From: Bombus terrestris
Taxonomy: Eukaryota > Arthropoda > Insecta > Hymenoptera > Apidae
Assembly (NCBI RefSeq): GCF_910591885.1
Contig: NC_063285.1
Coordinates: 6,481,395 to 6,545,394 of the forward strand
Direction of reading: 5' to 3'
Length of the DNA stretch: 64,000 nt
Each line of letters starts with the position of its first letter. Positions within the stretch are counted from its first letter, which is position 1. The notes below the pieces were generated by a model, which did no database searches, was not told where the DNA came from, and saw only the letters and a list, made by a program, of their open reading frames with translations. The position numbers and the translations under genes were made by a program. Positions 1-11,290 of the stretch are shown here, piece by piece.

Positions 1-850
1 AAATTCAAATTAAAATACCTGCTAAATTAATATAGTTTTGGACAAAAATAGGTTAATACCTTTTTGTAGAGAATGCCGAAGTGGATCGATTAATATATAA
101 AAAGCATATGACTCCATTTAAGAAAACAAAACTGATTTTCGTATTTTTTCTAAATTCATTCACTTGTCAAGAAACCGTTATTATCACATTATTTAATACT
201 TTAAATCCTAGAACTTTTACGTCGAACATTTTCGCGTATTCTCTGAAACGAAATTATTTAACATGGACACGGTTCGTGGAGCACGCAGTGTAGATTTAAT
301 ACGGAAGATGTTAGTTACTAATTCGATACTAGTTACTACTCACATGCTTACTCGTTGGTTGCCTCGTCGAGAAGAATGAAATCATATGATCTTTTTTTCA
401 CGTAGCTTATTTCCTAATAAGGAAACGTCAACATTAGACTAATTTATAATAGAAAAAATATAATTTTAAGTTGTGCTAACCGAAAATGCTATTTGAAGCT
501 ATTTGAAGTTTATTAAATATGACACTCGTGATTTTCAAATTTCAAAATTTCAGCCCCGTTTCAGTCGTGCAATTGCGTCAGCGATGTGTAACAAATTGTT
601 TTTCTAAGACGTTTAATTCTTCTTTTTACCGAGTTTTCTGTGTTTAAATAATCCAGTTAAGTTTGCAAAATTCTAAGAAAACTAATCAAATTCTTTAGTT
701 CGGCACATAACATTGAAATATCTATAAGCATATATGCATGTAATGATAGCAATCTACCGCAATAAAATGGTAAACATGTTTATAACTTGGTTAACAATAA
801 ATTTCATAATGTTTATTTATCCATGGTTCAGAACATGCGTTACGAATTAT
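1..850. other. AT-rich DNA, no gene recognised
   Basis: Only short ORFs occur (longest about 70 codons near the left edge), with no recognisable domain. I see no repeat shared with the rest of the window except the 98-bp repeat that begins at 851. Confidence 0.5.
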
Positions 851-948
851 AATACTTGAATTTATACTCATTTTCTTCAATCTCGTGCTCGAAGAGTGGA
901 AAGCAATGGCTCCAGGTTTTGTAGTATTAAACTAATTTAATTATATAC
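851..948 (+). repeat. 98-bp direct repeat, copy 1
   Basis: Matches 1819-1916 base for base in my reading, 968 bp apart. The shared block can encode a short hydrophobic peptide ending in the residues APGFVVLN and a stop. Identity this high in fast-drifting AT-rich DNA implies recent duplication, mobility or constraint. Confidence 0.85.
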
Positions 949-1818
949 TTCGATAGACAGTAACATAATTGACACGAATGACATAATGTCACATCGAAGT
1001 TATTGAATTTATATCACATGCCGGTGATACAACCATCAAAACCATTATTCTTTCCTTTTATTATACATTCGTAGTAGCTCTTACGGCAACATTTGCATCA
1101 TCATCGATAGTCAAGAATGAAACCATAAATTCAAGAAATATAATATTTGTTCGACATCCTTTCTGTTTGCGATCATTAATCCGGTACACGTTTCCGTATA
1201 CGTTTACTGTACTTACTGTACGTTTGTACTGTACGTTTACTGTGTTTACTGTACGTTACTGTATACGTTTCCTTTCCGTATAAATATAATTTCCTCGTAA
1301 TTAGTCCATTCACAATCACGGTAATATAATACAATTAATATAACAGTATAAAAAGTCCTTAACAGTTAATTTGCTTAAATTTTTATCAGTGTATAATGTA
1401 AATGTGAAAATAGCAAAGAAAGCAGATGAGCAAAGGATCATAAGAGTTTCCGTTACCCTCTTATCAATTAACGTATATGTCTCATTAGGAAATAAATACT
1501 ACGTACGAAAACGCGTATTTCGTTTCCATGTAGACCGTCATAAAAATGTTTGCGTGCGATATTTCGCTCCCTTTCTTGGATCTTTGCGTTCCTTTCATGA
1601 CATCCTTACAGAGCGTGTTACACGCCAGCCTAATTGTCTCGTAAAACTTCCTCCCATGTATTCTAGTAATTTCTATACATGATCTTATAACAATAAGATT
1701 TTTAAATACTTTCTTTGTCGTTGTACATAGAAACAGCATTTAATAGATATACCTCTTTTTCTCAAGATAACCAAGAAGCACATATGCCAATACTCCTCAT
1801 TGCTGTTGTATACATTGG
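949..1818. other. AT-rich spacer between the 98-bp repeats
   Basis: No gene recognised. A 103-codon plus-strand ORF (1371-1682) and its antisense partner lack recognisable motifs. At 1194-1282 there is a cryptic short-period repeat built from the words TACTGTACG and TTTACTG. Confidence 0.4.
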
Positions 1819-1916
1819 AATACTTGAATTTATACTCATTTTCTTCAATCTCGTGCTCGAAGAGTGGAAAGCAATGGCTCCAGGTTTTGTAGTATTAAAC
1901 TAATTTAATTATATAC
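1819..1916 (+). repeat. 98-bp direct repeat, copy 2
   Basis: Identical to 851-948. Here the block forms the 3' end of a 62-codon ORF (1715-1903), so the upstream codons differ between copies while the last 26 codons are shared. It is followed at 1917-1990 by a GTAT/ATAC-rich low-complexity tract. Confidence 0.85.
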
Positions 1917-2150
1917 ATTGTATGTATATAATTGTATATAATGTATTGTATTGTATATTATGTATACATTGTATACATTGTTGTATACATTTGTTCCTTG
2001 GAATTGGTTCCTCATTATTAAAACATCGTAAAACATAATCATATAATAAACATTATACATAAATATTATCTAATATTTTTACAAAGTCATTAATACCCAC
2101 CGTGGGACACAGTGGCATATTGCAAGATGAATACCCACCGTTCAAGACAT

Positions 2151-3087
2151 TGTCAAGTAAAATAAAAAAAGGAAATCGAAGATGGAAAGAAAATTAAAAT
2201 ATGTGGAGGTTTTGTCGAGGATAGATAGTGCGAAATAACAAGAGCGAGATATTGCTGTCGCAACCCGTTAAATATATTTCGAATAAATAAATAAAAGTAC
2301 ACTGCGTCGTAAATACAACAAATAATTCGAAATAGATACTCGATATAATTTATCGCGAAGATACTTGTTAAGCGCTGTTGATTTCTATCGATACTCATTT
2401 AATACTGACTTGATACTGTACTACACTCTCTTTCCCACGATCGCGTCTGTTTATTTATACCGGTCGGGGGAGAGTCGAAAAATTCGAATTCGTCCTAACT
2501 CGACGGTCGCATGTAGCGGCGACATTGTTTTGCCCGGAGTTTACTTGTTCTTACATTACTTGTATTCTAACGGTTTGAATACTCCGAGGCAAAACAACAA
2601 CATGATTTGATTTGTCCTCTAAATCATGTGTCGCTACATTACCCCCCTACCAGTGATAAAGTTTTTATTAAGTTAAACCGAGTATCTCCTTGTCGTTGTT
2701 ACTGTTAAAAGTTGCCGATACATCCTGTGTCTGACAAATGTAAAAAAAATAAAAAGAGAATTTATTTTTTAACACTTCGTTTACGCTAATTACGATTTGC
2801 TTCTGAACTCCAGCCGTGACTTTTCAAGACAGAAGCTCATAGAATTTGACTTTTGATTGGATCTGTTTCTTCCGCCTTTGTCACTTCTCAATATCCCCAC
2901 TATCCACGCGTCTGTTAGGCGTCCGCGACCGTTGCCTCGCACGCCTTCTTCTCGAACATTCGGCAGAAGGACCATTGGGATATTGATGGCTCATTAGACA
3001 CTTTGGCGATATACATTGTCACCGAGTGCCACCACATCTTTATCTCCACCATCAGTCCATCGGATTGGAAGTGTGCTGGTCGTGACA
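2151..3087. mobile_element. Solo LTR, family B, interrupted by an LTR of family A
   Basis: The outer ends are TGTCAAG and CGTGACA. The same two halves are contiguous in the copies at 53304-53658 and 58654-59022, which share the left A-rich segment and the right half containing GGGATATTGATGGCTC. Here they are separated by about 540 bp (2202-2740) holding a family A LTR. No convincing TSD is visible for the outer element. Confidence 0.6.
2202..2638 (-). mobile_element. LTR, family A, with polypurine tract
   Basis: Read on the minus strand it begins TGTAGCGACACATG and ends CTCCACA. A TATAAATAAA promoter-like box lies near 2450, and a G-rich polypurine tract (TGGTAGGGGGG) sits immediately upstream at about 2642-2652. 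That arrangement marks it as the 3' LTR of a decayed element with a short internal remnant (2639-2738). Related copies lie at 10462-10871 and about 37271-37620. Confidence 0.65.
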
Positions 3088-5113
3088 ACATCATGGAAAA
3101 GATCACGTAATATATTGCGCAAAATTTGATCCTTAGTTTTGGTATATTCGTGTTATTGATCGATCAATACATATAGATAATGTTGCATGTAACAGAAAAA
3201 AAGGAAATGTCAGGTGATCCCCAGAATGTGGCATGTGAAATGGCATTGCATGTCCTGCCTATTCTGTACTTAGTAATGTCAGAGACGAAATTTCCTCTCT
3301 GCTACTACAATCGAAACTTTATATACACCATCTACGAGTTGCTGCCAGAAATGGGGTTAGGTGTAAGCGATAACACAGAGGGAGGTTCGTATTATTAGAC
3401 ACTACGGGGTATGGTATTATATGAAAAATAATCATTTACGTACACGCACTATTCGCATATAACAAATGTTGAGAAAAATATTAGGTTGGTATGATCACTA
3501 GTTCCTACATACCTAAGTTGGTATGACTTCTAACGACGCTCCTTTGTCTTTGGTGTCGGCCACGTGTTAATTATCTGAGTATATCCGGTGTGTTCATATT
3601 GCTGTGCATGCTGGTGAAATACCGAACGTAAAAACTGAATCTGTGTGAATCAATAAATATTAAACTCTAAAACCTATTTAATAATAACAAATATTACAAA
3701 TATAGTGTGAAATAAATTATTGTCAAAATTGATTTATGCACGGCTTTTTTCTACGGACAAATAAATCTGTACAGGGTAATTACGCACACAGAATTACTCT
3801 GAATACAAACATCAAATTATTTAGCATACCATTTGTGATGAGCTAAAAACTTATGTCTATTTAACAAGTCAATTGATGGAAGAGTCTGCAGCGCTGCTTT
3901 CTGCCGAAAGTAGCGTCTACGAGATCTCATTTCAACGTTTAACTTTCCATTTAAATATCCTCAATATTCTCTCTACCTATACCATGAGTTTGCGCTCCTT
4001 GCGATTTAATTACATTTTGTAATTGTATTTTAAATGTCTTTTAGAAACTTTCATTAAATGTTTTGTTAAACTGATTAGTTAAATTATTATAAAGCGTTTA
4101 AGATGCATTTATATGCTATTTACAACTAGAATTCCGTGTCATTCATCTTTATTTAATGAAAAGAATTATGAATATTCATCATTCTTTAATATGATTTATC
4201 TTCGGTACGTGGAAAAATAAACTTATTACGGCTACAGCAAAAAGTATCTTCGTATATATAGACACTCTTATAAAATTCAAATTATACTTAATAAAATTTG
4301 CAATTCAGATAGTTCATGCGATTGCGCTCGACGTAACCTAGCCTACGTAAGCTGGGCGTAGACGAGGTCGAGGTCATAACGGAGTCGCAAAAACCCATCG
4401 CGACGTACCAGGTAAATGAGCCCAAGGTACAATGACTCATAATTGTTAATGGTAGCTGATCGTTATTTAATCGGAGCTATTTTTTTACAAACAATACAAA
4501 GAACCCTGCAATCCAGTTATGCATTTATGAATGCAAATATCTGATCGTTATAAAGAATACATATCTTTACTATTAATATGTATTATTATTATTGCATATA
4601 TAATTAATAAAATATTATTCCCTAATTTACATCCAAACAAAGTTAAGAGCTTTACACATTTTTTACCGTTTACACACAATTTGGCAAAATAATGTTTCGA
4701 ACAAAAGCTAATAGCCTCTTAATCGGCTACAAATTTCAATGCATGAAATTTCTAAAAAATTGCTTTTTCGATAAAAGTTCAAGGTGACTTTATACTATGA
4801 TCTTAAAACGACCTTGAATCTTGAAACATCTTGTGACAGCAACAGACATTTTGTTCATCAATATTGAAGAAGTTCTCAGTTGCTGTAACAAATATCGAAT
4901 ATTCAATGAATAAATACTACAACGATATTAAATCATTATTACAGTTAAATTGATGTCGTAAATATGTTATTTATTTTTAATACTTACTTAGGTTGTTCAC
5001 AGTTTAAGGTTTATTCATGTTTTTAATTGAAGTGAACAATTGTGAATATAAGAGCGTCACTGAATTGTATATACATAATATACAATCTATGCACATTATA
5101 CTAAACATGCATA
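3088..5113. other. Unassigned AT-rich region
   Basis: No gene recognised. A 72-codon ORF (3180-3398) has no known motif. At about 4310-4440 a locally GC-richer block stands out from its surroundings but matches nothing else I noticed in the window. Confidence 0.4.
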
Positions 5114-5283
5114 TGGGGTGGTATATGTTGTCGGTGATAGTTGTTGTTGCTGGTTATAGATGTCGCTGCTGGGGTACTGCTGATTTTCCTCCTAATTTAG
5201 TTGCGTAGGAGAAAAATCGGACTCCGGTCAGCGGGATTCGAACCTGGGTTCCGAACGTTCGTAACCTAAGGCGCTAACCACTG
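5114..5283 (-). repeat. Short tRNA-like element K, copy A, truncated
   Basis: On the minus strand it carries the words GCAGTGGTTAGCGCC, GAACGTTC and GGTTCGAATCC. The last fits a pol III B box (T-arm consensus). The far end is TGGGGTGG at 5114. Copies B (6495-7431) and C (12298-12526) share its whole body. The 5' half is missing because a LINE tail abuts the GCAGTGG site at 5284. Confidence 0.65.
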
Positions 5284-5402
5284 CTTTTTTTTCGTTTATT
5301 GTTGTCAGTACTTGAGTATTACATATGTTTGTTGTTCACAATAAACAGAGAACTTCGGTTGTGGGGTACTTTAGGCAAAAGTACCGATACGCGACGGTAC
5401 CA
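5284..5402 (-). mobile_element. 5'-truncated LINE 3' tail inserted at element K
   Basis: On the minus strand this is about 120 bp ending in an A-rich tail, sharing the block GTACCGTCGCGTATCGGTAC with the LINE tail at 6568-7232. Its poly(A) joins element K directly before GCAGTGGTTAGCG, two bases from the junction in copy B. Upstream it abuts gypsy pol sequence. Confidence 0.6.
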
Positions 5403-6207
5403 TTAGAAATGTTCTTTATGAATTTACGGTAGTATCCTACTAGTCTTAAAAATGATTTGACTTCTGTTGGGTTCTTCTGTATCCTAAAGTCTGTTACTGC
5501 TTATATTTTCTTCGGGTTCGGTTTTACTCCTCCGGCTGTTACAACGTGTCCTAAGTATTCTAGTTCTGGTTTCAGGAATTCGCATTTATCGAGTTGTATC
5601 TTGAGTCCTAGTCCCCCGACTCTTTGCAAAACTATTGCTCAATTCTGATTATGTTTCTGGATTGTATCTCCGACTATTATTATGTCATCTAAATAAGCAA
5701 AACAGTGTTTGTTGATTAAACCTCTCAAAGCTGTGTCCATCATGCGTTGGAAAGTCGCGGGTGCGTTCTTTAATCCAAATGGCATTCTATTGTAATGAAA
5801 GTGTCCTTGATGTGTTGAAAACGCGGTGTATTTTTTTGAATTTAAATCCATCGGTATTTGATGAAATCCTGAGGATAAGTCTAACGCGGAAAAGAATTTC
5901 ACATTTCCTAATTGACCCAGTATGTCTTCTATGTCAGGTGAAGGGTGCGCGTCGTTAAGTTTTGTAAAATCTATAACTATTCTCCATTTTTGTTTTCCTG
6001 AAGCGAATATTTTCTTTAGCACTGCCCAAACTAGTGAATTGTAAGGTGAATCCGATTCTTCAATAATATTTTTGTCTAACATTTCTTTCATTTGTTTCTC
6101 CACCTCAGCTTTGTGACATTTTGAGGGTCTATAAGATTTGACGTTAATAATTTTATCTTGTTTCAGTATAATTACGTGTTTCGTCACGTTGAACACATCT
6201 ATATAGT
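5403..6207 (-). pseudogene. Ty3/gypsy pol fragment: reverse transcriptase
   Basis: A minus-strand ORF of about 190 codons (5639-6220, its first codons inside the adjacent LTR) is a gypsy-type reverse transcriptase. It shows the WRIVIDF strand, FFSALDLSSGFHQIPMD, the AFSTHQGHFHYNRMPFGLKN region and the catalytic YLDDIII box, so both YxDD aspartates are kept. Past its stop, shifted frames continue the family signature (a KCEFLKPELEYLGH-type block, then GYYRKFIKN) to about 5410. Protease, RNase H and integrase are absent, and an LTR of another family cuts off the 5' side. It is a dead fragment related to the pol at 60461-61510. Confidence 0.85.
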
Positions 6208-6494
6208 TGTTACGCCCCAAAGCTTGGTATAGGTTGTATTTCTAACCGTCGCTCGCGGTCCTACACTGTCGCGGGCAGATCGCCTTATCTGCCCGATGGA
6301 AAACATACAATGTATCGACGAGCGCATAGTTGTCACCAAGCAACGAGTTCCAGAAACATCGATTTCGGACCGTTATTTCATCCACACAAAGAAGGTGGCA
6401 TACATGATCATAGGCACGAACGGTGGCGTGATTCGAGCGTAGTGGGGGTTGTCTCCCCGAGAAGACAAAGAAATGATCGAAGGGCAATCAGTCT

Positions 6495-7431
6495 TGTAGT
6501 GGCAAGCTAAATACCACCACTCGACACTAACTAGCGTCGGACGACGGCAACGCAGTGGTTAGCGTCTCCCCCCCGAAGCCTTTCTATACCTAGACGAAAG
6601 AAACTATCTCCAAGACCAAAACAACATCCCTATAATTTACCATATGCAAAGGAAAATAGGAATGAAATCTATACAATACGAGGAAAACCTAGATAGCCGT
6701 ACTGTAGACACTAGGTGGAGATACAACATGGCCCTCCCCCAAAAGGATACAGAAGACAATCATCGAAAAAACATAAAAAGTATTAGTGGATACGGAACCC
6801 ATAACAAAAAACAACAAAATAAAGAGCCACAGAACGGCAACGCTCACCGAACAAAGTGTAAATATGTAAATAGATAAACAAATATTATACTAATCCCACA
6901 GAACAACCCTCCCCTCCCCTCCCAGTCCATCCCCTCCCATCCCCTCCCTAATAGGCTAGCGAACTGTCCTGTTTTTGCGTCCAGGCTTTCAGGACATAAA
7001 TTAAAATATTGTACATAAGCACAGCGCAACAGCGGCTTAAATTTAAGGCACAATAATAATCTTAAAAAAAAAAAAAAAAAATATAATAATGCATGGCTAC
7101 GTCGTACCGTCGCGTATCGGTACTTTTGCCTGTACCACCCTACAATTAGAATTTAGCGTTTATTCTGGAAAAAAAAATCATGTAAAAAAAATATGTAAAA
7201 AACCTGGAATTAATAAACAAAGATAAAAAAAAGTGGTTAGCGTCTTAGGTTATGAACGTTCGGAACCTGAGTTCGAATCCCGGCGACCGGAGTCCGATTT
7301 TTCTTCCACGCACCAAAAAAACGGAGGAAAATCAGCAGTACCCCAGCAGTGACATCTACAGCCCCTAGCGACAATTACTCTGGACGAGACCCAGCAACTA
7401 CACTATCACGGACAACATATATGCCACCTCA
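6495..7431 (+). mobile_element. Element K copy B, about 258 bp, split by a LINE
   Basis: The ends are TGTAGTGGCA and TGCCACCTCA, an imperfect inverted pair of TG...CA type. They are flanked by a 4-bp TSD, GTCT. The core resembles a tRNA: a possible D-arm stem ACGC/GCGT around AGTGGTTA, then a hairpin based on GAACGTTC, then GAGTTCGAATCCCGG fitting a B box. I first took this for a SINE, but TG...CA ends and a 4-bp TSD fit a solo LTR or short non-autonomous element better. Its class is unresolved. Confidence 0.6.
6568..7232 (+). mobile_element. 5'-truncated LINE tail inserted in element K
   Basis: It is flanked by a 14-bp TSD, AGTGGTTAGCGTCT (6554-6567 and 7232-7245), and ends in an A-rich tail. 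The first part encodes a C-terminal ORF remnant (about 6573-6876) without a catalytic domain. A C-rich tract at about 6903-6955 (G-runs on the minus strand) and an A-run near 7063 follow. The last 170 bp recur at 5284-5402. The clade cannot be decided from the 3' end. Confidence 0.75.
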
Positions 7432-7790
7432 GTCTCTTTTGAAGATTCTAACAGCATACGCCGAGAGGTCTAATGAATAAAGTCACAAAGTCTAACGAAC
7501 ATATCGAGAGATATCACAAAGTCGAGTCAAACCTCTGTAATACATTAACTGTATTTATCACTAAATAATTTGTGAAACTATTATTATATTCATTGTTGTT
7601 AAATATACAAACCATATTAACCTGTTAATACAGTGTTAAATTCATTAAACTACCTCTGATATCTTAACCGAAACAGGGAAACGACTAATTCGCGGCGTCG
7701 ATTATACGAATCGTAGCGAGAATTTACGTCTCTTACTGACGCGTTTTCCTCGCGGCTGCGTCTCTCCGCGATCGGTCGTAGCAACGATTG

Positions 7791-8949
7791 ATAATTCTTT
7801 ATGAAATATAAAGTATGAAATCCTTCAAATTGATGCGTTCAAAGTTGATTGTGTCGTTGAAAATACTATAATTCGGAAAATTTTTGGAAATAATTTGTAT
7901 GTTAATGTACTCGTTTCGAGATAATTGGTAGAAAATCAAATGCAAAATTTGACGTAGCGCCAGTGAAAGTATGCTACGAAATAAAACGGTTCTTTTTACG
8001 CAGGAAACGATGTTACAGTTTAAGCAACTACTTGTCGATATTTCTCATTTGACAAATTTTCTCATTTATTATTCTGTATGGTTGTATATTATTTACCAAT
8101 ATAGTGTGTCGGTGTCTGCGCGGCACAATAGTACTTCAATTTGTCATGATAGAAGAATCAATTATAATAACTACATTTATATGAGAAATTCTAGTAATAT
8201 CTTTATAATATTTTTTAATATTTAAGAAAGTTATACAAAATTTATCATGTAATATATTTATAGCTACTTGACTTTCTTACGATTCCTGTGAAATTCTGAA
8301 GATACATTATTTAGTATATTATCTGCCCATAATTCAATTCTTAAAAAGACTGGCATTATCGAAATGGAGATATTCATTTTCAAAGTTGAAAGTTTTAACA
8401 TGTATTCCGTATAGTAATCTATGGTCAAAATGGCATTTTGATTAATTGCGAATAAATCGTTGTTACAAAGTTCTAAAACCTTATATAATGTGTAAAATGA
8501 TTAGAAAAATTATGTATTAAAGAAATTTCAGCTTCACTTTACCATTTTCGGATAAAACTAACGTGAAATATGTAATATCGGTAATTTCAACGTCCTGTTT
8601 ACCCTGTATATTATAATGTAAAGTCGCTATTCTATCCATTTCGGAATTGTTTGTTAATACAAACGCATACCAAATGTGCGGCAGCTAAGATATTTCATCC
8701 TAGAGGAAGAATCTCAGACATATACGAAGAATATGGGTTTTTCAAGTCCTAGCGCGTTTTATTTTTGACTGATACTTTAGTCAATAATAATAATAATAAT
8801 TAATAAATTATACTAGCATTGGAAATCTGTGTACGTCAGTGCAAGCTTATTTTCTTGGAAACATCAAGGAGGAAATGTAATGTGTAAACTATTTAAATAG
8901 GGTTTCGTCATGAATGTTTTTACACTTTTTGTGCACTGAGATGTTAGGT
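7791..8949. other. Unassigned AT-rich region
   Basis: An 84-codon ORF (7971-8225) is low-complexity and unrecognised. No splice-supported gene or shared repeat was noticed. Confidence 0.4.
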
Positions 8950-10260
8950 CACGTTAGTTTCTTATTTTACAATTCTAATAAAGAATAAAGAGTTCTGATT
9001 GTGAATGGAAAAGAAAAATTATAAATGTTGTTTTGTATTCCATTGTATGAAAAATTGAACCAATAAATCACAAAAAAACTTTGTTTGCTGCTGAATATAA
9101 TAAACGACGAAAAGCATAGTTTCACGCCACTAGAAGAGATATTTCTTTTACTACGAAGATAATTATATTCTGTGTTTTGCAAGTGTATAAATCATTCATG
9201 TATAATGTATGATACAAATCATAGGGGTTGAAATTGATCAATTACTGAAATATAATTAAAACCTATTAAATAATAACATTAGCATAACCTATCAAATAAT
9301 TAAGACATGCCCAGTTTATTTCATACTTCATTAAGAAAATTAAAATATAGCAACATACATCAAGTTTAATATTAGCATTTTATCGAAATAAATAATGTGA
9401 ACATAGCTGCTTCTGTACTTCAGACACAGTGACATAATCAGGCTCGGACAGATATGGAAAAAAAATGAATATAGAGAGAAAGGAAAGATCTCGTTCTGCG
9501 ATATAACACAGATATAAAATAATGCAAGAAAAAAGTCCGAGTGTGCCCAAAATTATTTGTAAACCATATAAATGTGGGAAAGTATAGTGCTACTAGGTTT
9601 GGTAATGTTATGATTTGTTTCGATATCGTTCACTTCAACACGAAATCAAGTATGATGCTTCGTTAGTCTACTCTCGTTACAATGGTTCCAATGCTCTTTT
9701 TTATGCTGACTGCACTCCTTGACAACGCTGATATCATTCCTTGATAACTGACTAACGGCTACCTCCTATACCATGGCTTCGTTATACCCGGCACGCACAT
9801 ATTTCACGGACGTGGATGACCCATGGTTAAGAAGACCTTCTTAAACTCAGGGTTTTCTCCCGATATTACATAAATCTGAGTAATTCTGCTAAAGCGAAGG
9901 TCCAATTAGCGACACAAATATGCTATGGCCTTTATTCATACCGATGGATTCTAATACTATCAGAAGTTAATATTTATTTTATAATATTTATTTACATATC
10001 TATTTAGCATGTCTGAGGCACCTAGATTTGTAACATGAAAACAACTATGTTGTATAGGATTACCAAATATTATATGTTCGATGAATAGAAAAAATTAATC
10101 TCAAGGAGTTTCATCCAGCAGTCTGTAGACATGTTTAGCGAGGAAACTACATAGAAAAAGTTTCCAACCTGTTTTTAATCCTAACTAGTTGGGAAAATAG
10201 TCCTTGGCAGAATGTTAATTCTTACGTAATGTTTTGCTGTCATGCCTTCATTGCCTGTCT
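8950..10260. repeat. Segmental duplication copy 1, left part
   Basis: Aligns by eye with 30470-31787 in the same orientation. Shared landmarks include AATAAACGAC-AAAAGCAT, TTCATGTATAAT-GATGATACAAATCAT, GCCCAGTTTATTTCATA, and the run ending GTTTTGCTG-CATGC. The other copy carries an additional LTR (30659-31079). The ORF at 8967-9182 lies within it and is not recognised. Confidence 0.6.
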
Positions 10261-10461
10261 ATCATGAGTCGTAAGTGACATAATCACAGTCATACAAACA
10301 GGTCTTGACTTTTGCTAGGCAAATACGTCCGCAAACTGTGTTGTGAAAATCAACATAGAAGACAACAATGTTCTCGTTCTGGTGAAACTATAGAACCGTT
10401 ACGTCCTCTCCGATTTTGATGATTTTTGAACATGCTATCAGGGATGTGATTTTTAACAACC

Positions 10462-10871
10462 TGTGGTAGGTGGTGTAGAGGATTAATAAAACGGGAACGA
10501 GAGATTGCTGTTGCAACCCGTCAAATATATCTTAAATAAATTACATAAGTATAGACAATGTCCGAAGTCGTTCGTACAAACATATTCGCATAGACAGTGT
10601 ATGATCGCTCGCAGATAACTCGTGTAACTCATGAAATAACGACTGTAACTCATTTCCTTTCGATCGTGTCCGTTTATTTATACTGGTCGCGAGAGAGTCG
10701 GAAAATTCAAATTTGTTTTGTTCGACGGTTGGACGTAGCGGCGACATTGATTTGCCCAGAGTTTATTTATCGTTACGTTTCGTGCGCCAAGGCGGTGTCA
10801 ATGTCGCGAGGCAAAATAACAACATGAGTCTCTCTCAATTCGCGTCGTCCTCTGACTCATGTGCTGCTACA
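10462..10871 (-). mobile_element. Solo LTR, family A
   Basis: About 410 bp. Read on the minus strand it runs from TGTAGCAGCACATGAG to ACCTACCACA. It shares with 2202-2638 the TATAAATAAAC box and the GTTGCAACAGCAATCTC-type 3' segment. No internal coding sequence adjoins it. A TSD is not clear. Confidence 0.65.
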
Positions 10872-11290
10872 ACATTTTCCTGTACACATAACTGTGGATC
10901 GGCAATAGTTTTCCAACTATTCGCAAAAAGCTAACTACACTAAATTCTATAATGACCCAACCGAAAGCTAACTCTTATCTTTTGTTTACGGGATGCATAA
11001 GTGAAAGTTGGACGAGTTTGAGTAAAGCTCCGTGTACAATTCTTCTGATTGAATCATAATAGCAGACATTTCTTAGAGTATCTCATATTGTGTACAATTG
11101 TGTACGGAGCTTTACCCGGGCTCGTCCCAGCCTCGTTCCTCAATTATCAGTGAAAGTACACTGTAGTTGTATCGATGGCTTTTTGTGAATTTCTCGGAAA
11201 TTATGACCGATCCATAATTTATATATGGAGGAAAAAATTGTTTGAAATGTTGAACTTTAGAAATCATCGAGATCAGAGGACATGGAATGG
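10872..11290. other. Unassigned spacer inside the duplicated block
   Basis: No gene recognised. This roughly 1-kb zone around the LTR is missing from the second copy, where 31787 is followed, after the LTR element, by sequence matching 11291 onward. Confidence 0.4.

Larger units (their letters stand above)
6208..7790 (+). mobile_element. LTR, family C, interrupted by element K and a LINE
   Basis: It starts TGTTACGCC at the gypsy fragment boundary. The left part (6208-6494) and right part (7436 to about 7790) align with uninterrupted copies at 42138-42790 and, on the minus strand, 58057-58537. The break falls exactly at a duplicated GTCT (6491-6494 and 7432-7435) flanking element K. The 3' portion contains the conserved block TTCGTGGCGTCGAT-like sequence also found at 41.8, 42.7, 43.3 and 40.1 kb. 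Confidence 0.7.

Noticed and set aside
3482..3530. Mariner-type terminal repeat (TTAGGTTGGTATGA)
   Set aside because: Only one end resembles a mariner terminus. The second TTGGTATGA is a direct, not inverted, copy, and no transposase was seen.
5218..5283. A genuine tRNA gene
   Set aside because: The B-box-like sequence is present, but the anticodon-arm position is a 12-base loop, no acceptor stem pairs convincingly, and the sequence recurs within a repeat.
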